From Undibacterium pigrum (lineage in GTDB: Bacteria > Pseudomonadota > Gammaproteobacteria > Burkholderiales > Burkholderiaceae_D): a stretch of DNA of 64,000 bases. This document shows positions 36,403-46,159 of the stretch, one piece after another. A program made the translations under genes and the position numbers. The notes below the pieces were generated by a model. It had not been told where the DNA came from. It searched no databases and was given only the letters and a program-made list of their open reading frames with translations. The DNA lies in NCBI RefSeq assembly GCF_003201815.1, contig NZ_QJKB01000003.1:248001-312000 (forward strand). The letters run 5' to 3'. Position 1 is the first letter of the stretch. The number at the start of each line of letters is the position of its first letter.

Positions 36403-37641
36403 TCAGGAACGGTAGTCGGCATTGATGGAGACATAGTCATGCGACAAATCGCAAGTCCAGACTGTCGCTGCCGCATCACCACGTGCCAGTTTGACGCGTA
36501 TGGTGATTTCGCTCTGCTTCATGATGCGCTGGCCATCTTCTTCACGGTACTCAGGATTACGACCACCATTCTTGGCGACCCAGACATCATCCAGGTAGAG
36601 GTTCAGTTTGCCTACATCCAGGTCATTCACACCAGCGTAGCCTATGGCAGCCAGGATACGGCCCAGGTTAGGATCGGAAGCAAAGAAAGCGGTTTTCACC
36701 AGAGGGGAATGGGCGATCGAGTAGGCGATCTTGCGACATTCTTCTACATCACGGCCTTCTTCCACAGCAATCGTCATGAACTTGGTCGCACCTTCGCCAT
36801 CACGGATAATCATGTGGGCGAGTTTTTGCGACAGCGCAGTCACGGCTTCTGCCAGTGCTACATATTCTGGTGTCTCGACATCATTGACTTCAACTTCACC
36901 TGCGCCAGTGGCGATAAGCATGAAGGAATCATTGGTGGAAGTGTCGCCATCAATGGTGATGCAATTGAAAGACTTGTCGGCCGCCTGCTTGACCATGTGG
37001 TCCAGCACGTTTTGCGCAACCTTGGCATCTATCGCCAGGTAACCCAGCATGGTCGCCATATTTGGCTTGATCATGCCCGCACCTTTGCTGATGCCTGTCA
37101 TGGTCACGGTTTTGCCGTTGATTTCCACCGTTGCCGACGCCGCCTTGGGCTGGGTATCGGTAGTCATGATGGCGGTCGCGGCATTGAACCAGTTGTCGGC
37201 TGTCAGGTTGGCTATGGCTGCTGGCAAACCGGCGACCAGCCTGTCGACTGGCAATTGTTCGAGGATCACGCCAGTAGAAAATGGCAGGATTTGCGAAGCT
37301 TCACAACCCAGCAATTCTGCCAGTGCAGCGCAAGTTGCATTTGCAGCCGCCAGGCCAGCATCACCGGTGCCAGCATTGGCATTGCCAGTATTCACCACCA
37401 GCGCGCGGATAGGGCTAGATGCCATGTGCAGGCCTTCCAGGTGGGCCTTACAGACTTGCACGGGGGCTGCGCAAAAGCGATTGGTCGTAAATACCCCGGA
37501 GACGGTTGCCGTAGGGGCCAGTTCCATGACCAGTACGTCTTTGCGATTGGGCTTGCGTATGCCAGCCTCGGCATAACCGAGGCGTATGCCGGCTACCGGT
37601 TTCAAATCTGCAGCCACAGGGATGGGGGAATTAACGGCCAT
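36403..37641 (-). CDS. argJ: Bifunctional ornithine acetyltransferase / N-acetylglutamate synthase
   Basis: 412 residues. The autoproteolytic site is [15 protein letters not shown] (cleavage before the Thr of ATML), and [24 protein letters not shown] and [12 protein letters not shown] are typical of ArgJ. It recycles the acetyl group in arginine synthesis; the precursor self-cleaves into alpha and beta chains. The ATG at 37639-37641 has AAGGA upstream; the frame extends 32 codons further but without family-like sequence. Confidence 0.96.
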   Translation of the reverse strand: MAVNSPIPVAADLKPVAGIRLGYAEAGIRKPNRKDVLVMELAPTATVSGVFTTNRFCAAPVQVCKAHLEGLHMASSPIRALVVNTGNANAGTGDAGLAAANATCAALAELLGCEASQILPFSTGVILEQLPVDRLVAGLPAAIANLTADNWFNAATAIMTTDTQPKAASATVEINGKTVTMTGISKGAGMIKPNMATMLGYLAIDAKVAQNVLDHMVKQAADKSFNCITIDGDTSTNDSFMLIATGAGEVEVNDVETPEYVALAEAVTALSQKLAHMIIRDGEGATKFMTIAVEEGRDVEECRKIAYSIAHSPLVKTAFFASDPNLGRILAAIGYAGVNDLDVGKLNLYLDDVWVAKNGGRNPEYREEDGQRIMKQSEITIRVKLARGDAAATVWTCDLSHDYVSINADYRS

Positions 37642-37743
37642 GGTTTTTCCTTGCGTTGAAATCAAGCCGACATTGTAGGGCATTTTGTTGCACTGCGAAG
37701 CATGTTTGCGCTGAGGAAATTTCACGCGCAACAGCAAAGTCTC

Positions 37744-38925
37744 TTACAGCCCCATGATCATTTGAGCAATGATATTTTTTTGTATTTCATTTGAGCCACC
37801 ATAGATGGATAGCTTGCGCATGTTCAGGTAATTGATGGCGAGTGGACTGGCCAGTTCGCTGGTATCCTGACGATCACGCAAGGGCAAGGCCTGCTCCCCT
37901 ACTGCCTGCACCAGCAATTCGGTAATAGCCTGTTGTATTTCCGTACCCTTGATCTTTAATATCGATGCTTCCGGCCCGGGTGCATGGCTCTGCTCTTCTG
38001 CAGACAGGACGCGTAGATTGGTCATTTCCAGCGCCATCAAGTCTATCTCTACCTGTGCCATGCGTGTGGCGAAAGCGGCGTCTTCTATGAGCGGTTTGCC
38101 ATTCTTGAATTCACGTGCTGCCACTCTTTTCAGTCTGGCCAGCTCGCGCTTGGCTATGCCTATGCCCGCGATATTGGTGCGCTCATGCCCCAGCAAGAAC
38201 TTGGCATAAGTCCAACCCTTGTTTTCTTCACCCACCAGGTTAGCGGCTGGCACTTTGACGTCATCAAACCAGACTTCATTGACTTCATGTGCACCATCCA
38301 TGGTGATGATGGGCCTGACCGTGACGCCGGGAGATTTCATGTCGATGAGCAGGAATGAAATACCGCGCTGGGCCTTGGCTTCGCGGTCTGTACGGACCAG
38401 GCAAAATATCCAGTCGGCATAATGTGCCAGTGTGGTCCAGGTCTTTTGGCCATTCACCACATAGTATTCGCCTTCGTTGTCACGCCTGCGATCAGCCGTA
38501 GCCTTGACGGAAGCGAGGTCTGAGCCGGAGCCAGGCTCTGAATAGCCCTGGCACCACCATTCATCGGCTGAGAGTATGCTCGGTAAAAATCGCTGTTGTT
38601 GCTCATGCGAGCCAAATTCCATGATGACGGGTGCCACCATCTTTATGCCAAAAGGCGGCAGGCGTGGCGCACCAGCAGCGGCGCATTCTTCTTCGAATAT
38701 ATAACGCTGCACGGCTGACCAGCCAGTGCCACCATGAACAGCAGGCCAGGAGGAAGCACCCCAGCCCTGGGCATGAAGTATCTTTTGCCACTGCTGGTAA
38801 TCACTTTTTTCCAGTGCTATACCATGGTGCACTTTATGGCTGATGGCCTGAGGTAATGAAGTTTGCAGAAAATGACGGACCAGTTGACGGAAACCCAGCT
38901 CTGCATCGTTAAAGTTCAAGTCCAT
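37744..38925 (-). CDS. Acyl-CoA dehydrogenase family protein
   Basis: 393 residues with the three-domain ACAD fold: helical N-terminus, mid-domain (GYSEPGSGSDLASVKATAD...YVVNGQKTWTTLAHYADWIFCLVRTD) and C-terminal helices ending in LNMRKLSIYGGSNEIQKNIIAQMIMGL. It oxidises an acyl-CoA ester with FAD; the substrate is not predictable. The catalytic base cannot be assigned with certainty. It stands alone between secA and argJ, which are adjacent in relatives, so it is probably an insertion. GAGGGGG precedes the ATG. Confidence 0.9.
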   Translation of the reverse strand: MDLNFNDAELGFRQLVRHFLQTSLPQAISHKVHHGIALEKSDYQQWQKILHAQGWGASSWPAVHGGTGWSAVQRYIFEEECAAAGAPRLPPFGIKMVAPVIMEFGSHEQQQRFLPSILSADEWWCQGYSEPGSGSDLASVKATADRRRDNEGEYYVVNGQKTWTTLAHYADWIFCLVRTDREAKAQRGISFLLIDMKSPGVTVRPIITMDGAHEVNEVWFDDVKVPAANLVGEENKGWTYAKFLLGHERTNIAGIGIAKRELARLKRVAAREFKNGKPLIEDAAFATRMAQVEIDLMALEMTNLRVLSAEEQSHAPGPEASILKIKGTEIQQAITELLVQAVGEQALPLRDRQDTSELASPLAINYLNMRKLSIYGGSNEIQKNIIAQMIMGL

Positions 38926-39072
38926 AAGCCCCCTCAGGTCTGGTCATCACAGCTTGCGATTCCAGAATATAGAACGAATGCTCAAATAAGCACGCCCGTT
39001 CACTTTAACTCTGAGCCTTACTTGCGTCAAGTGAGGGCATAAGGAATCACTAAACTGGTGCTGGATGATGAA

Positions 39073-39105
39073 AAACAAAAGGCGACCAATGGTCGCCTTT
39101 TGTTT
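39073..39105 (-). terminator. secA: Rho-independent terminator after secA
   Basis: AAACAAAAGGCGACC (39073-39087), loop AAT, GGTCGCCTTTTGTTT (39091-39105): a perfect 15-bp stem with T-rich flank on the minus-strand 3' side, 17 bases after the secA stop. Confidence 0.9.
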
Positions 39106-39121
39106 CTTTACTACTCAATAA

Positions 39122-41881
39122 TCAGGCAAGCTTGCCATGACATTGCTTGAACTTTTTGCCGCTACCGCAAGGGCAAGGATCATTACGGCCTACCTTCAGG
39201 GCGTAATTGATTTCTGGCTGATCCGTACCAAAATCGGCAACCGGTGCCAGCATTTCTTCAGGCGTTGCATCTGCATCAAAATCAGCGTGCTGGTAATGCA
39301 CGTTTTCAATCTGTGACTGTGCCAGTCTTTCTTCTGCCGCATCAATCTCTTCACGGGATTGTATGCGCACAGTAACCACGGTCCTGACCACTTCGTTCTT
39401 GATGGCTTCCAGCATCTGGCCAAACAGTTCAAACGCTTCGCGCTTGTATTCCTGTTTAGGATTTTTCTGAGCATAACCGCGCAGATGTATACCCTGACGC
39501 AAATGATCCAGCGCAGACAGATGCTCACGCCAGTGCGTATCTATGCTTTGCAGCATGACATTGCGTTCGAAACCGGCAAAAGATTCCTTACCGACGATGG
39601 CAATCTTGGCTTCATAAACATCATTGGCCGCTTTTTGCACACGCTCCAGAATATCTTCATCGGTGATATTGGCATCGTCTTTAAGCATTTGCGTCAGCGG
39701 CAAATCCAGTGCCCATTCATTACTCAAGACAGCTTCCAAAGCCGGGATATTCCATTGCTCTTCGACGGATTCTGCAGGCACATATTCACGCACGATATCT
39801 TCAAACATGCCATGACGCAGGGAAGAAATCAGCTCAGCCATGTCTTGCGCTTCCAGCAATTCATTACGCTGCTGGTAAATCACTTTACGCTGGTCATTGG
39901 CAACGTCATCGTATTCCAGCAATTGCTTGCGAATATCAAAGTTGCGTGCCTCTACCTTGCGTTGCGCGGATTCTATGGAGCGGGAAACGATGCCTGCTTC
40001 GATAGGTTCGCCTTCAGGCATCTTCAGCCTGTCCATGATGGCGCGGACGCGGTCACCGGCAAAAATACGCAACAGGGTATCGTCGAGCGACAGATAGAAA
40101 CGGGAAGAACCAGGATCACCCTGACGGCCTGAACGACCGCGCAATTGATTATCCACGCGACGGGATTCGTGACGCTCAGTACCAACGATGTGCAAGCCGC
40201 CAGCATTAACAACCGTCTCGTGCAGGGACTTCCATTCATCACGCAGCTTTTGTGATTGTGCCGCCTTGTCTGCATCAGACAGGGCCGCATTGGCTTCTAT
40301 CATTTGCACTTGTTTGGCGACGTTACCACCCAGCACGATATCCGTACCACGACCCGCCATATTGGTAGCGATGGTAATGGCTTTTGGACGACCTGCCTGG
40401 GCAATGATTTCCGCTTCACGGGCATGCTGCTTGGCGTTCAATACATTGTGTGGCAAACCTGCCTTGTCCAGTATGCCGGACAAGAGTTCAGAATTCTCAA
40501 TCGAGGTCGTACCCACCAGCACTGGCTGACCGCGCTCGTAGCAATCCTTGATATCAACCAGCATGGCATTGTATTTCTCTTGCGCTGATTTATAGACCTG
40601 GTCTTGCCTGTCCTTACGCTGGGAAGGACGATTCGGTGGAATGACCACGGTTTCGAGGCCGTAGATTTCCTGGAATTCATAGGCCTCTGTATCTGCCGTA
40701 CCTGTCATGCCTGACAGTTTGGTGTACATGCGGAAGTAGTTCTGGAAAGTGATCGATGCCAGTGTCTGGTTTTCATTCTGGATGCGCACACCTTCTTTGG
40801 CTTCAACAGCCTGGTGCAAGCCATCCGACCAGCGACGGCCTGTCATCATACGGCCAGTGAATTCATCGACGATGACGATTTCATCGTCTTGCACTACATA
40901 GTGCTGATCTTTGAAATACAGGGCGTGAGCGCGCAAGGCAGCATACAAATGATGGATCAGGGTGATATTGGCGGCATCATATACAGATGCGCCTTCAGGC
41001 AACAAACCCATTTGCATCAGGATGCGTTCTACCTTGTCATGACCAGCTTCAGTCAGCAAAACCTGATGGGCTTTTTCATCCTTGGTGTAATCACCTGGTA
41101 CTTCTATCTTGCCTTTGCCATCGGGTGTTTCTTCACCGATTTGCAGGGTCAGCAGTTTTGGTACTTCATTGATTTTGTAATACAGCTCAGTATGATTTTC
41201 AGCCTGGCCGGAAATGATCAAAGGAGTACGGGCTTCATCGATAAGAATCGAGTCAACTTCATCGACAACAGCAAAATTCAGGCTGCGCTGTACACGGTCT
41301 TTGGCTTCATAGACCATGTTATCGCGCAGATAATCGAAACCGTATTCGTTATTTGTGCCGTAAGTAATGTCAGAACCATACGCTGCCTGTTTGGCATCGT
41401 GATCAAGTTGAGACAGGTTGATACCGGTAGTCAGGCCCAGCCAGCCATACAATTGCCCCATCCATTCAGCATCGCGCTGCGCCAGGTAATCATTGACGGT
41501 CACCACGTGCACGCCCTTGCCTGACAGGGCATTCAGGTAAATTGGCAGGGTCGCCATCAGGGTTTTACCCTCGCCCGTGCCCATTTCAGCAATTTTGCCA
41601 TAATGCAAAACCATGCCGCCTATCATCTGTACGTCAAAGTGACGCATCTTCAGGACGCGTTTGCTGGCCTCGCGGCAAACTGCGAAAGCTTCGGGGAGGA
41701 TGGCATCAAGTGTCTCTCCGTTCGCAACACGTGCTTTGAACTCCGCAGTCTTGGCTTGCAAAGCCTCGTCTGACAAGGCTTCCAGCTTGGGTTCCAATGC
41801 GTTGATCTCACGCACCGTCTTTTGGTATTGCTTCAAAAGCCGCTGATTGCGGCTGCCGAATATCTTGGTCAGGAATGACAT
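39122..41881 (-). CDS. secA: Preprotein translocase ATPase SecA
   Basis: 919 residues, full length. Walker [15 protein letters not shown]-like [20 protein letters not shown], helicase motif [13 protein letters not shown], preprotein cross-linking domain, and the C-terminal zinc/SecB-binding motif [14 protein letters not shown]. It drives secretory proteins through SecYEG. The Shine-Dalgarno is weak. The 220-base gap upstream has a hairpin TTTGCCTG...CAGGCAAA (42001-42030) but no secM-like gene. Confidence 0.98.
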   Translation of the reverse strand: MSFLTKIFGSRNQRLLKQYQKTVREINALEPKLEALSDEALQAKTAEFKARVANGETLDAILPEAFAVCREASKRVLKMRHFDVQMIGGMVLHYGKIAEMGTGEGKTLMATLPIYLNALSGKGVHVVTVNDYLAQRDAEWMGQLYGWLGLTTGINLSQLDHDAKQAAYGSDITYGTNNEYGFDYLRDNMVYEAKDRVQRSLNFAVVDEVDSILIDEARTPLIISGQAENHTELYYKINEVPKLLTLQIGEETPDGKGKIEVPGDYTKDEKAHQVLLTEAGHDKVERILMQMGLLPEGASVYDAANITLIHHLYAALRAHALYFKDQHYVVQDDEIVIVDEFTGRMMTGRRWSDGLHQAVEAKEGVRIQNENQTLASITFQNYFRMYTKLSGMTGTADTEAYEFQEIYGLETVVIPPNRPSQRKDRQDQVYKSAQEKYNAMLVDIKDCYERGQPVLVGTTSIENSELLSGILDKAGLPHNVLNAKQHAREAEIIAQAGRPKAITIATNMAGRGTDIVLGGNVAKQVQMIEANAALSDADKAAQSQKLRDEWKSLHETVVNAGGLHIVGTERHESRRVDNQLRGRSGRQGDPGSSRFYLSLDDTLLRIFAGDRVRAIMDRLKMPEGEPIEAGIVSRSIESAQRKVEARNFDIRKQLLEYDDVANDQRKVIYQQRNELLEAQDMAELISSLRHGMFEDIVREYVPAESVEEQWNIPALEAVLSNEWALDLPLTQMLKDDANITDEDILERVQKAANDVYEAKIAIVGKESFAGFERNVMLQSIDTHWREHLSALDHLRQGIHLRGYAQKNPKQEYKREAFELFGQMLEAIKNEVVRTVVTVRIQSREEIDAAEERLAQSQIENVHYQHADFDADATPEEMLAPVADFGTDQPEINYALKVGRNDPCPCGSGKKFKQCHGKLA

Positions 41882-42000
41882 GCTATGAACGGAAAGTTAA
41901 ATTCTTAAAAAAGTAGCTGAAAAATGGTTAATTTGACAGCAACAATAGGCTAACCTGTGATTTTACCATGTGACACTCAATTAACCAGTAATTGCGCATT

Positions 42001-42030
42001 TTTGCCTGCCATTTAAGCAAGACAGGCAAA
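42001..42030. other. Hairpin in the M23 peptidase-secA intergenic region
   Basis: TTTGCCTG (42001-42008) and CAGGCAAA (42023-42030) with a 14-base loop, in the 220-bp gap 41882-42101 that otherwise shows no gene. No T-run; role unknown. Confidence 0.4.
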
Positions 42031-42101
42031 GACTGATCAAAATCAGGCAAACAAATCGCAGATACAGACTCGCAATTGGTGTCTGAATCCGCAAACTCAA
42101 G

Positions 42102-43052
42102 TTATTTTTGATTCAATGTCGCAAGATTGGCCTGATTGGCGCCAGCAGACAAGAATTTGTGTGGGTTTTGTGGCACACCTTTGACATGTACTTCAAAATG
42201 TAAATGTGCACCAGTGGAGCGGCCTGTGGAACCGATGTCAGCAATATGCTGGCCACGCTTCACTATATCGCCCAGCTTGACGTGGATTTTGGAAGAATGC
42301 GCATAGCGGGTCATGATTTCACCGCCATGATCAATTTCCACCATATTGCCAAATTGTGGATGATATTCTGCCGCCACCACCACACCACCAGCAGCAGCAA
42401 CGATAGGGGTGCCGCTAGGGCCAGAGAAATCTATACCCTCATGATAGGCACTACGGCCAGAGAACGGGTCCAGTCGCCAGCCAAAGCCAGATGCATTGTA
42501 AGCAACATTAACCGGTTGTATCGTAGGCAAAAGCTTGGACTGCACCTTGAAGCCCATGAGCTTGGTTTCCACCACATTCATGTAATCTGAGCGGTGTTCT
42601 ATATCCACTGACATGGCAGCCAGTGCTGCCTGGAACTCGGCCAGGTTCAATTCCTGGGCTGGTTGGGTTGATACTTCAGGGCCACCGCGACCTGGCAGCT
42701 CCTTGAAATTGAATTCTTCCGGCTTGACGCCTGCCAGACCCTGCACCCGTTCACCAAGCGCATCGAGGCGTATCAGTTGCGCTTGCATCTCCCCCAGCTT
42801 GGCAGCCATGGCAGCGAGGTTTTCTTTCATGAACTTGTCTTTATTGCCAGCATCACTGGTCGCTGCCACTGGTACCAGATCGCGCAAGACTGGCAAGTCG
42901 GCGCTGGCCAGCTTGAGTGTCAGGGCAGCCATCAAAGCAGCACAAAAGGTGGTAACAAGCAGGAATGCAAATAAGGCAAGAATTACATGGCGGGAAGACA
43001 AAGTCACTGACTTTGCCTGGGTAAAGCGGGAGTGCATCAAAATGATTTGCAT
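42102..43052 (-). CDS. M23/LytM-family metallopeptidase, membrane-anchored
   Basis: 316 residues. One N-terminal TM (about 25-48, HVILALFAFLLVTTFCAALMAALTL), a coiled-coil-like region (about 75-105), and a C-terminal LytM domain with metal ligands in YHEGIDFSGPSGTPIVAA, then GGEIMTRYAHSSK and AHLHFEVHVKG. All four Zn-ligand positions (H-x3-D, HLH region) appear present, so it may be an active DD-endopeptidase. The ATG at 43050-43052 has GAGGAG seven bases upstream. It lies between DUF721 and secA, a conserved betaproteobacterial order. Confidence 0.9.
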   Translation of the reverse strand: MQIILMHSRFTQAKSVTLSSRHVILALFAFLLVTTFCAALMAALTLKLASADLPVLRDLVPVAATSDAGNKDKFMKENLAAMAAKLGEMQAQLIRLDALGERVQGLAGVKPEEFNFKELPGRGGPEVSTQPAQELNLAEFQAALAAMSVDIEHRSDYMNVVETKLMGFKVQSKLLPTIQPVNVAYNASGFGWRLDPFSGRSAYHEGIDFSGPSGTPIVAAAGGVVVAAEYHPQFGNMVEIDHGGEIMTRYAHSSKIHVKLGDIVKRGQHIADIGSTGRSTGAHLHFEVHVKGVPQNPHKFLSAGANQANLATLNQK

Positions 43053-43134
43053 CAATATGCTCCTCTGAAAACGAGGGACGACCTATAGCTCCTTGTGAGA
43101 GCTGGCCTGTCCTGTTTGTGGTAAGGTATTGCGC

Positions 43135-43638
43135 ATGTCAACATTCTCACGCCCTACCTATCCGATTAACATTAAACGCGGTCGCAAAGTGCCTGGAGCC
43201 AGCGAAGCCGGTGACTTTTTGCGCAGTAACGAGAGAATCTCCCAACTGCTACCCACAGTGCAGCGCAATCTGAAGCTGCAAAAAGACTGTGGACTCATAC
43301 TGCCGCCGATATTTGCCTCTTGTGAGGTTATGCAAGTAACGGAGGGGCAGTTGACGCTTTCTGCGCCGAATGCCGCACTGGCGACCAAATTGAAACAGCA
43401 ATGTCCGAAACTGCAAGCATTTTTGCAAGAACGGGGATGGCAGATTAACGCAATCCGGATTAAAGTACAAGTCAGGCGCGTCGTCGAGAAACCTGTTGCT
43501 GTTAAGCAAATAGCATTTTCAGGCAAGGCCTTGCAGGCTTTTGGACAGCTGGAACATGCACTGGAAGACACCCCGCAGAATGCAGATTTGCGCGCAGCAT
43601 TGGCGCGTTTGATAGAACGTCACCGCTCTGGCAGCTGA
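43135..43638 (+). CDS. DUF721/DciA-like protein
   Basis: 167 residues. A basic N-terminus, then FLRSNERISQLLPTVQRNLKLQKDCGLILPP, then the DUF721 core CEVMQVTEGQLTLSAPNAALATKLKQQCPKLQAFLQERGWQINAIRIKVQ. DUF721 includes DciA, which helps load the replicative helicase DnaB. The ATG at 43135 has AAGG ahead of it. Divergent from the M23 gene and convergent with lpxC. Confidence 0.85.
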   Translation: MSTFSRPTYPINIKRGRKVPGASEAGDFLRSNERISQLLPTVQRNLKLQKDCGLILPPIFASCEVMQVTEGQLTLSAPNAALATKLKQQCPKLQAFLQERGWQINAIRIKVQVRRVVEKPVAVKQIAFSGKALQAFGQLEHALEDTPQNADLRAALARLIERHRSGS

Positions 43639-43662
43639 TTTCATCAGGCATCAGCCTGCACC

Positions 43663-44598
43663 TCAAGCGAGTGCCCACTCCCTGTCTACTTGCGTGGCAT
43701 AAGTCGGTGGTGCCGTGCCCAGATCATCAAAGCTGACAATTTCATATGCATCTGGCTGTGCCAGCAAGGCGCGCAATAGCTGGTTATTCAGGCCATGACC
43801 AGATTTGTGGGCGGTATAACTGGCGAGGAAGGGATGGCCGATCAGGTATAAATCGCCAATCGCATCCAGTATCTTGTGACGGACAAACTCATCATCAAAG
43901 CGCAGGCCATCTGAATTCAGGATACGGTATTCATCCATGACAATCGCATTTTCCATGGAGCCGCCACGGGCCAGGCCTATGCCTCTGAGCATTTCCACAT
44001 CCTGCATGAAACCGAAAGTGCGCGCCCTGGCAACATCCTGCACAAAGGTGGAACTGGCAAAATCAACGACGGCTGTTTGCACCGTGCCATCAACTGCCGG
44101 ATGATTGAATTCAATAAAGAAATGCAGCTTGAAACCATTGAAAGGCTCCAGCCTGGCCCATTTCTCGGACTTGCCTGTGCCTTCGCGGATTTCTACTGGC
44201 TTTAATACGCGGATAAATTTCTTGGCCGCGTCTTGTTCCTGCATGCCAGCCTGCTGCAATAAATAGACGAAAGATGAAGCCGAACCATCCATGATGGGGA
44301 TTTCTTCGGCGCTGACATCGATGTACAGATTATCAATACCCAGGCCTGCGCAGGCAGACAGCAAATGTTCCACCGTTGACACCTTGCCATGCTCATTCGA
44401 CAAGGTCGAAGCCATGCGAGTATCGCCCACTGCCAAAGCCTGTGCGGGTAATACCACGGGTGGATTCAAATCTGTGCGTGTGAAAATAATGCCGGTATCG
44501 ACTGGTGCCGGGCGCATGACGAGTTCAACCTTGGTACCGGAATGCAGACCGACACCAACGGTTTTCACGACTTGTTTGATGGTTCTTTGCTTTAACAT
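43663..44598 (-). CDS. lpxC: UDP-3-O-acyl-N-acetylglucosamine deacetylase LpxC
   Basis: 311 residues. [20 protein letters not shown], the zinc histidine in [25 protein letters not shown], and [14 protein letters not shown]...[16 protein letters not shown] identify LpxC, the first committed step of lipid A synthesis. The ATG at 44596-44598 has no Shine-Dalgarno; TATAAT lies six bases upstream (see findings). Downstream of the ftsZ region but separated by two genes. Confidence 0.97.
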   Translation of the reverse strand: MLKQRTIKQVVKTVGVGLHSGTKVELVMRPAPVDTGIIFTRTDLNPPVVLPAQALAVGDTRMASTLSNEHGKVSTVEHLLSACAGLGIDNLYIDVSAEEIPIMDGSASSFVYLLQQAGMQEQDAAKKFIRVLKPVEIREGTGKSEKWARLEPFNGFKLHFFIEFNHPAVDGTVQTAVVDFASSTFVQDVARARTFGFMQDVEMLRGIGLARGGSMENAIVMDEYRILNSDGLRFDDEFVRHKILDAIGDLYLIGHPFLASYTAHKSGHGLNNQLLRALLAQPDAYEIVSFDDLGTAPPTYATQVDREWALA

Positions 44599-44613
44599 CG
44601 CGCTATTATAGCG
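44599..44613 (-). promoter_or_regulatory. lpxC: TATAAT box within a 13-bp palindrome immediately before lpxC
   Basis: Minus strand CGCTATAATAGCG followed by CG and the ATG. The -10-like TATAAT (44610-44605) would put transcription start at or within a base or two of the ATG. No good -35 is visible. The palindrome could instead be an operator. Confidence 0.45.
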
Positions 44614-44669
44614 TTTCAGGCAATTTCTCATGCAGGCAGAAGGAAAATTAGCCGTTTCACATTTTAAAA

Positions 44670-45161
44670 ATGAATACAAAAACAACAATTCAAATCCGCC
44701 GTGCTGTCATCACCGATCTGGATGCCATGTGTGATCTCAGCGATCAGATCAATGCCCAGCACCACGCCGCAGCCCCCAAGATTTTCGTACAAAAAACAAA
44801 TCGCGAACTTGACCGCCAGTTCTGGCACGGCACTTTTGAAAACCCTGCTGCTTGTGCCTTACTGGCCTGCGATGGAGAGCAGGTTCTGGGTTTCATCACC
44901 ATGAGCTGGAATGAAAACACGACTATCCCCTTCTTGTACCGACGTCGCATCTGCCGCATAGGCACGATCGTGGTATCTGATGCACATCAAAAGCGGGGAA
45001 TAGGGAAATTATTGATGGATGGTGCCACGAACTGGGCGCGCGAGCATGACGCAGTGGAGATCAGGCTGGAGGTTTTTGACTTCAACCGCAATGCCATGGA
45101 TTTTTATACTGCCCAGGGTTATGGCGTGCAGTCGCACATCATGAGCAAGTCGCTTGAATAA
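44670..45161 (+). CDS. GNAT-family N-acetyltransferase
   Basis: 163 residues. GNAT motifs: [43 protein letters not shown] (motif A with R/QxxGxG/A) and [21 protein letters not shown] (motif B). Substrate unknown. Divergent from lpxC with a 71-base gap; ends at a shared terminator. Confidence 0.88.
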   Translation: MNTKTTIQIRRAVITDLDAMCDLSDQINAQHHAAAPKIFVQKTNRELDRQFWHGTFENPAACALLACDGEQVLGFITMSWNENTTIPFLYRRRICRIGTIVVSDAHQKRGIGKLLMDGATNWAREHDAVEIRLEVFDFNRNAMDFYTAQGYGVQSHIMSKSLE

Positions 45162-45177
45162 AAATATCGCATAGTTA

Positions 45178-45217
45178 AAAAAATGGCGCTCAGTTAAAAA
45201 ACTGTGCGCCATTTTTT
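45178..45217. terminator. Bidirectional terminator between GNAT and peroxiredoxin genes
   Basis: AAAAAATGGCGC (45178-45189) pairs with GCGCCATTTTTT (45206-45217), with an inner CAGTT/AACTG-type extension. A- and T-runs on both sides serve both converging genes. Confidence 0.9.
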
Positions 45218-45237
45218 ATGCCAGTCAGAAAACCTGA

Positions 45238-45744
45238 TTAGCCCAATTGTGCTAGCAGAGTTTCTGCGTTAGACACTTCAAACTTGCCGCCTTCTTCAAT
45301 ATTCAGTTGCTTGACGACACCGTCAACAGCCAACAGAGAATAACGCTGCGAGCGTGTGCCCATGCCAAATTTGCTGAAATCTGCATCCAGGCCCAGCGCC
45401 TTGCTGAAATCTGCATTGCCGTCTGCCATCATGCGGACGATGCCCGTGGATTTTTGATCACGGCCCCATGCGCCCATGACGAATGCGTCATTGACGGAGA
45501 TACACCAGATTTCATCAACGCCCTTGGCTTTCAAATCTGCTGCCAGTGCAACATAGCCAGGCACATGTTTGGCTGAGCAAGTTGGCGTGTACGCGCCAGG
45601 CAAGCCAAAAATCGCAATGGTTTTACCTTTGGTCAGGTCTGCGACTTTGAAAGTATTTGGTCCGAGTGAACATCCTTCTGATTCCACTTCAATAAATTCT
45701 GCCAGGCTGCCTTCAGGCAGGGTATCGCCAATCTTGATTGTCAT
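45238..45744 (-). CDS. Peroxiredoxin (Prx5 family)
   Basis: 168 residues. Peroxidatic cysteine in GLPGAYTPTCSAKHVPGY, with WCISVNDAFVMGAWGRDQ and GMGTRSQRYSLLAVDGVV, characteristic of the Prx5/AhpC-TSA redoxin group. It reduces peroxides using glutathione/glutaredoxin or thioredoxin. It lies between lpxC/GNAT and ftsZ, a position often held by a peroxiredoxin in Burkholderiales. Confidence 0.93.
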   Translation of the reverse strand: MTIKIGDTLPEGSLAEFIEVESEGCSLGPNTFKVADLTKGKTIAIFGLPGAYTPTCSAKHVPGYVALAADLKAKGVDEIWCISVNDAFVMGAWGRDQKSTGIVRMMADGNADFSKALGLDADFSKFGMGTRSQRYSLLAVDGVVKQLNIEEGGKFEVSNAETLLAQLG

Positions 45745-46104
45745 TTTATGTACTCCCTAGATAAGTATTCGGATATTCATTGCCTTGCTGTATGCCGCCT
45801 CCGCCAAAAGCAGGAAGTTTGAGCCATATCAACACCGACAGTGAAGGACGCAAGTATGCCTGAGCTAGAATTTTCTTGCAGAAGTTAAAAGGTAAAAGCT
45901 TAAGACCATTAACCACAGAGGCACAGAGACACCGAGAAAGGCAAGAGAACCCCAAAGCTTTTTCTCTCTTGTTTTTCCTCTGTGGTGTAGCAGGGAATTC
46001 GTGCGGCATGCCGCGCGCCTGCGGAACGAAGTCTGCTTGCAAGCAGACTTTCCACCCTCCGTGTCTCTGTGGTGAGCCTTTCGGTCTATTATTTCGATCT
46101 ACCA
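45745..46104. other. Intergenic region with palindromic repeat element
   Basis: About 360 bases with no credible gene; an apparent 119-codon minus frame crosses the repeat and has low-complexity, non-protein-like sequence. The central part is the repeat element listed next. Confidence 0.6.
45912..46073. repeat. Mosaic palindromic intergenic repeat bounded by ACCACAGAG...CTCTGTGGT
   Basis: ACCACAGAGGCACAGAGACACCGAG-type sequence at 45912-45936 is answered by CCTCTGTGGT (45977-45986) and by CTCCGTGTCTCTGTGGT (46057-46073) in inverted orientation. Inside lie a perfect 12-bp palindrome GCGGCATGCCGC (46003-46014) and a perfect 22-bp palindrome (46029-46050; arm AAGTCTGCTTG). The CCACAGAGRCACAGAG motif recurs in intergenic DNA of many unrelated bacteria; no transposase is present. 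Confidence 0.75.
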
Positions 46105-46139
46105 AATAAAAAACGCCAGCCTCTTCCGAAGCTGGCGTT
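46105..46139 (-). terminator. ftsZ: Rho-independent terminator after ftsZ
   Basis: AACGCCAGC (46112-46120) and GCTGGCGTT (46131-46139); on the minus strand the stem is followed by TTTTTATTT. It closes the dcw cluster 20 bases after ftsZ. Confidence 0.92.
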
Positions 46140-46159
46140 CTGCTGAAAAACCAGATAAA

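Noticed and set aside
36148-37659. 503-codon plus-strand open frame antisense to argJ and DUF815
   Set aside because: It is a codon-bias shadow: it lies exactly over argJ and the DUF815 gene, is His/Cys/Gln-rich and matches no family.
41882-42101. A secM-like regulatory gene upstream of secA
   Set aside because: No open frame with an arrest-type peptide or signal sequence was found in the 220-base gap.
45746-46105. 119-codon minus-strand frame between peroxiredoxin and ftsZ genes
   Set aside because: It runs through the palindromic repeat; the translated repeat is a typical false ORF and has no Shine-Dalgarno or family.
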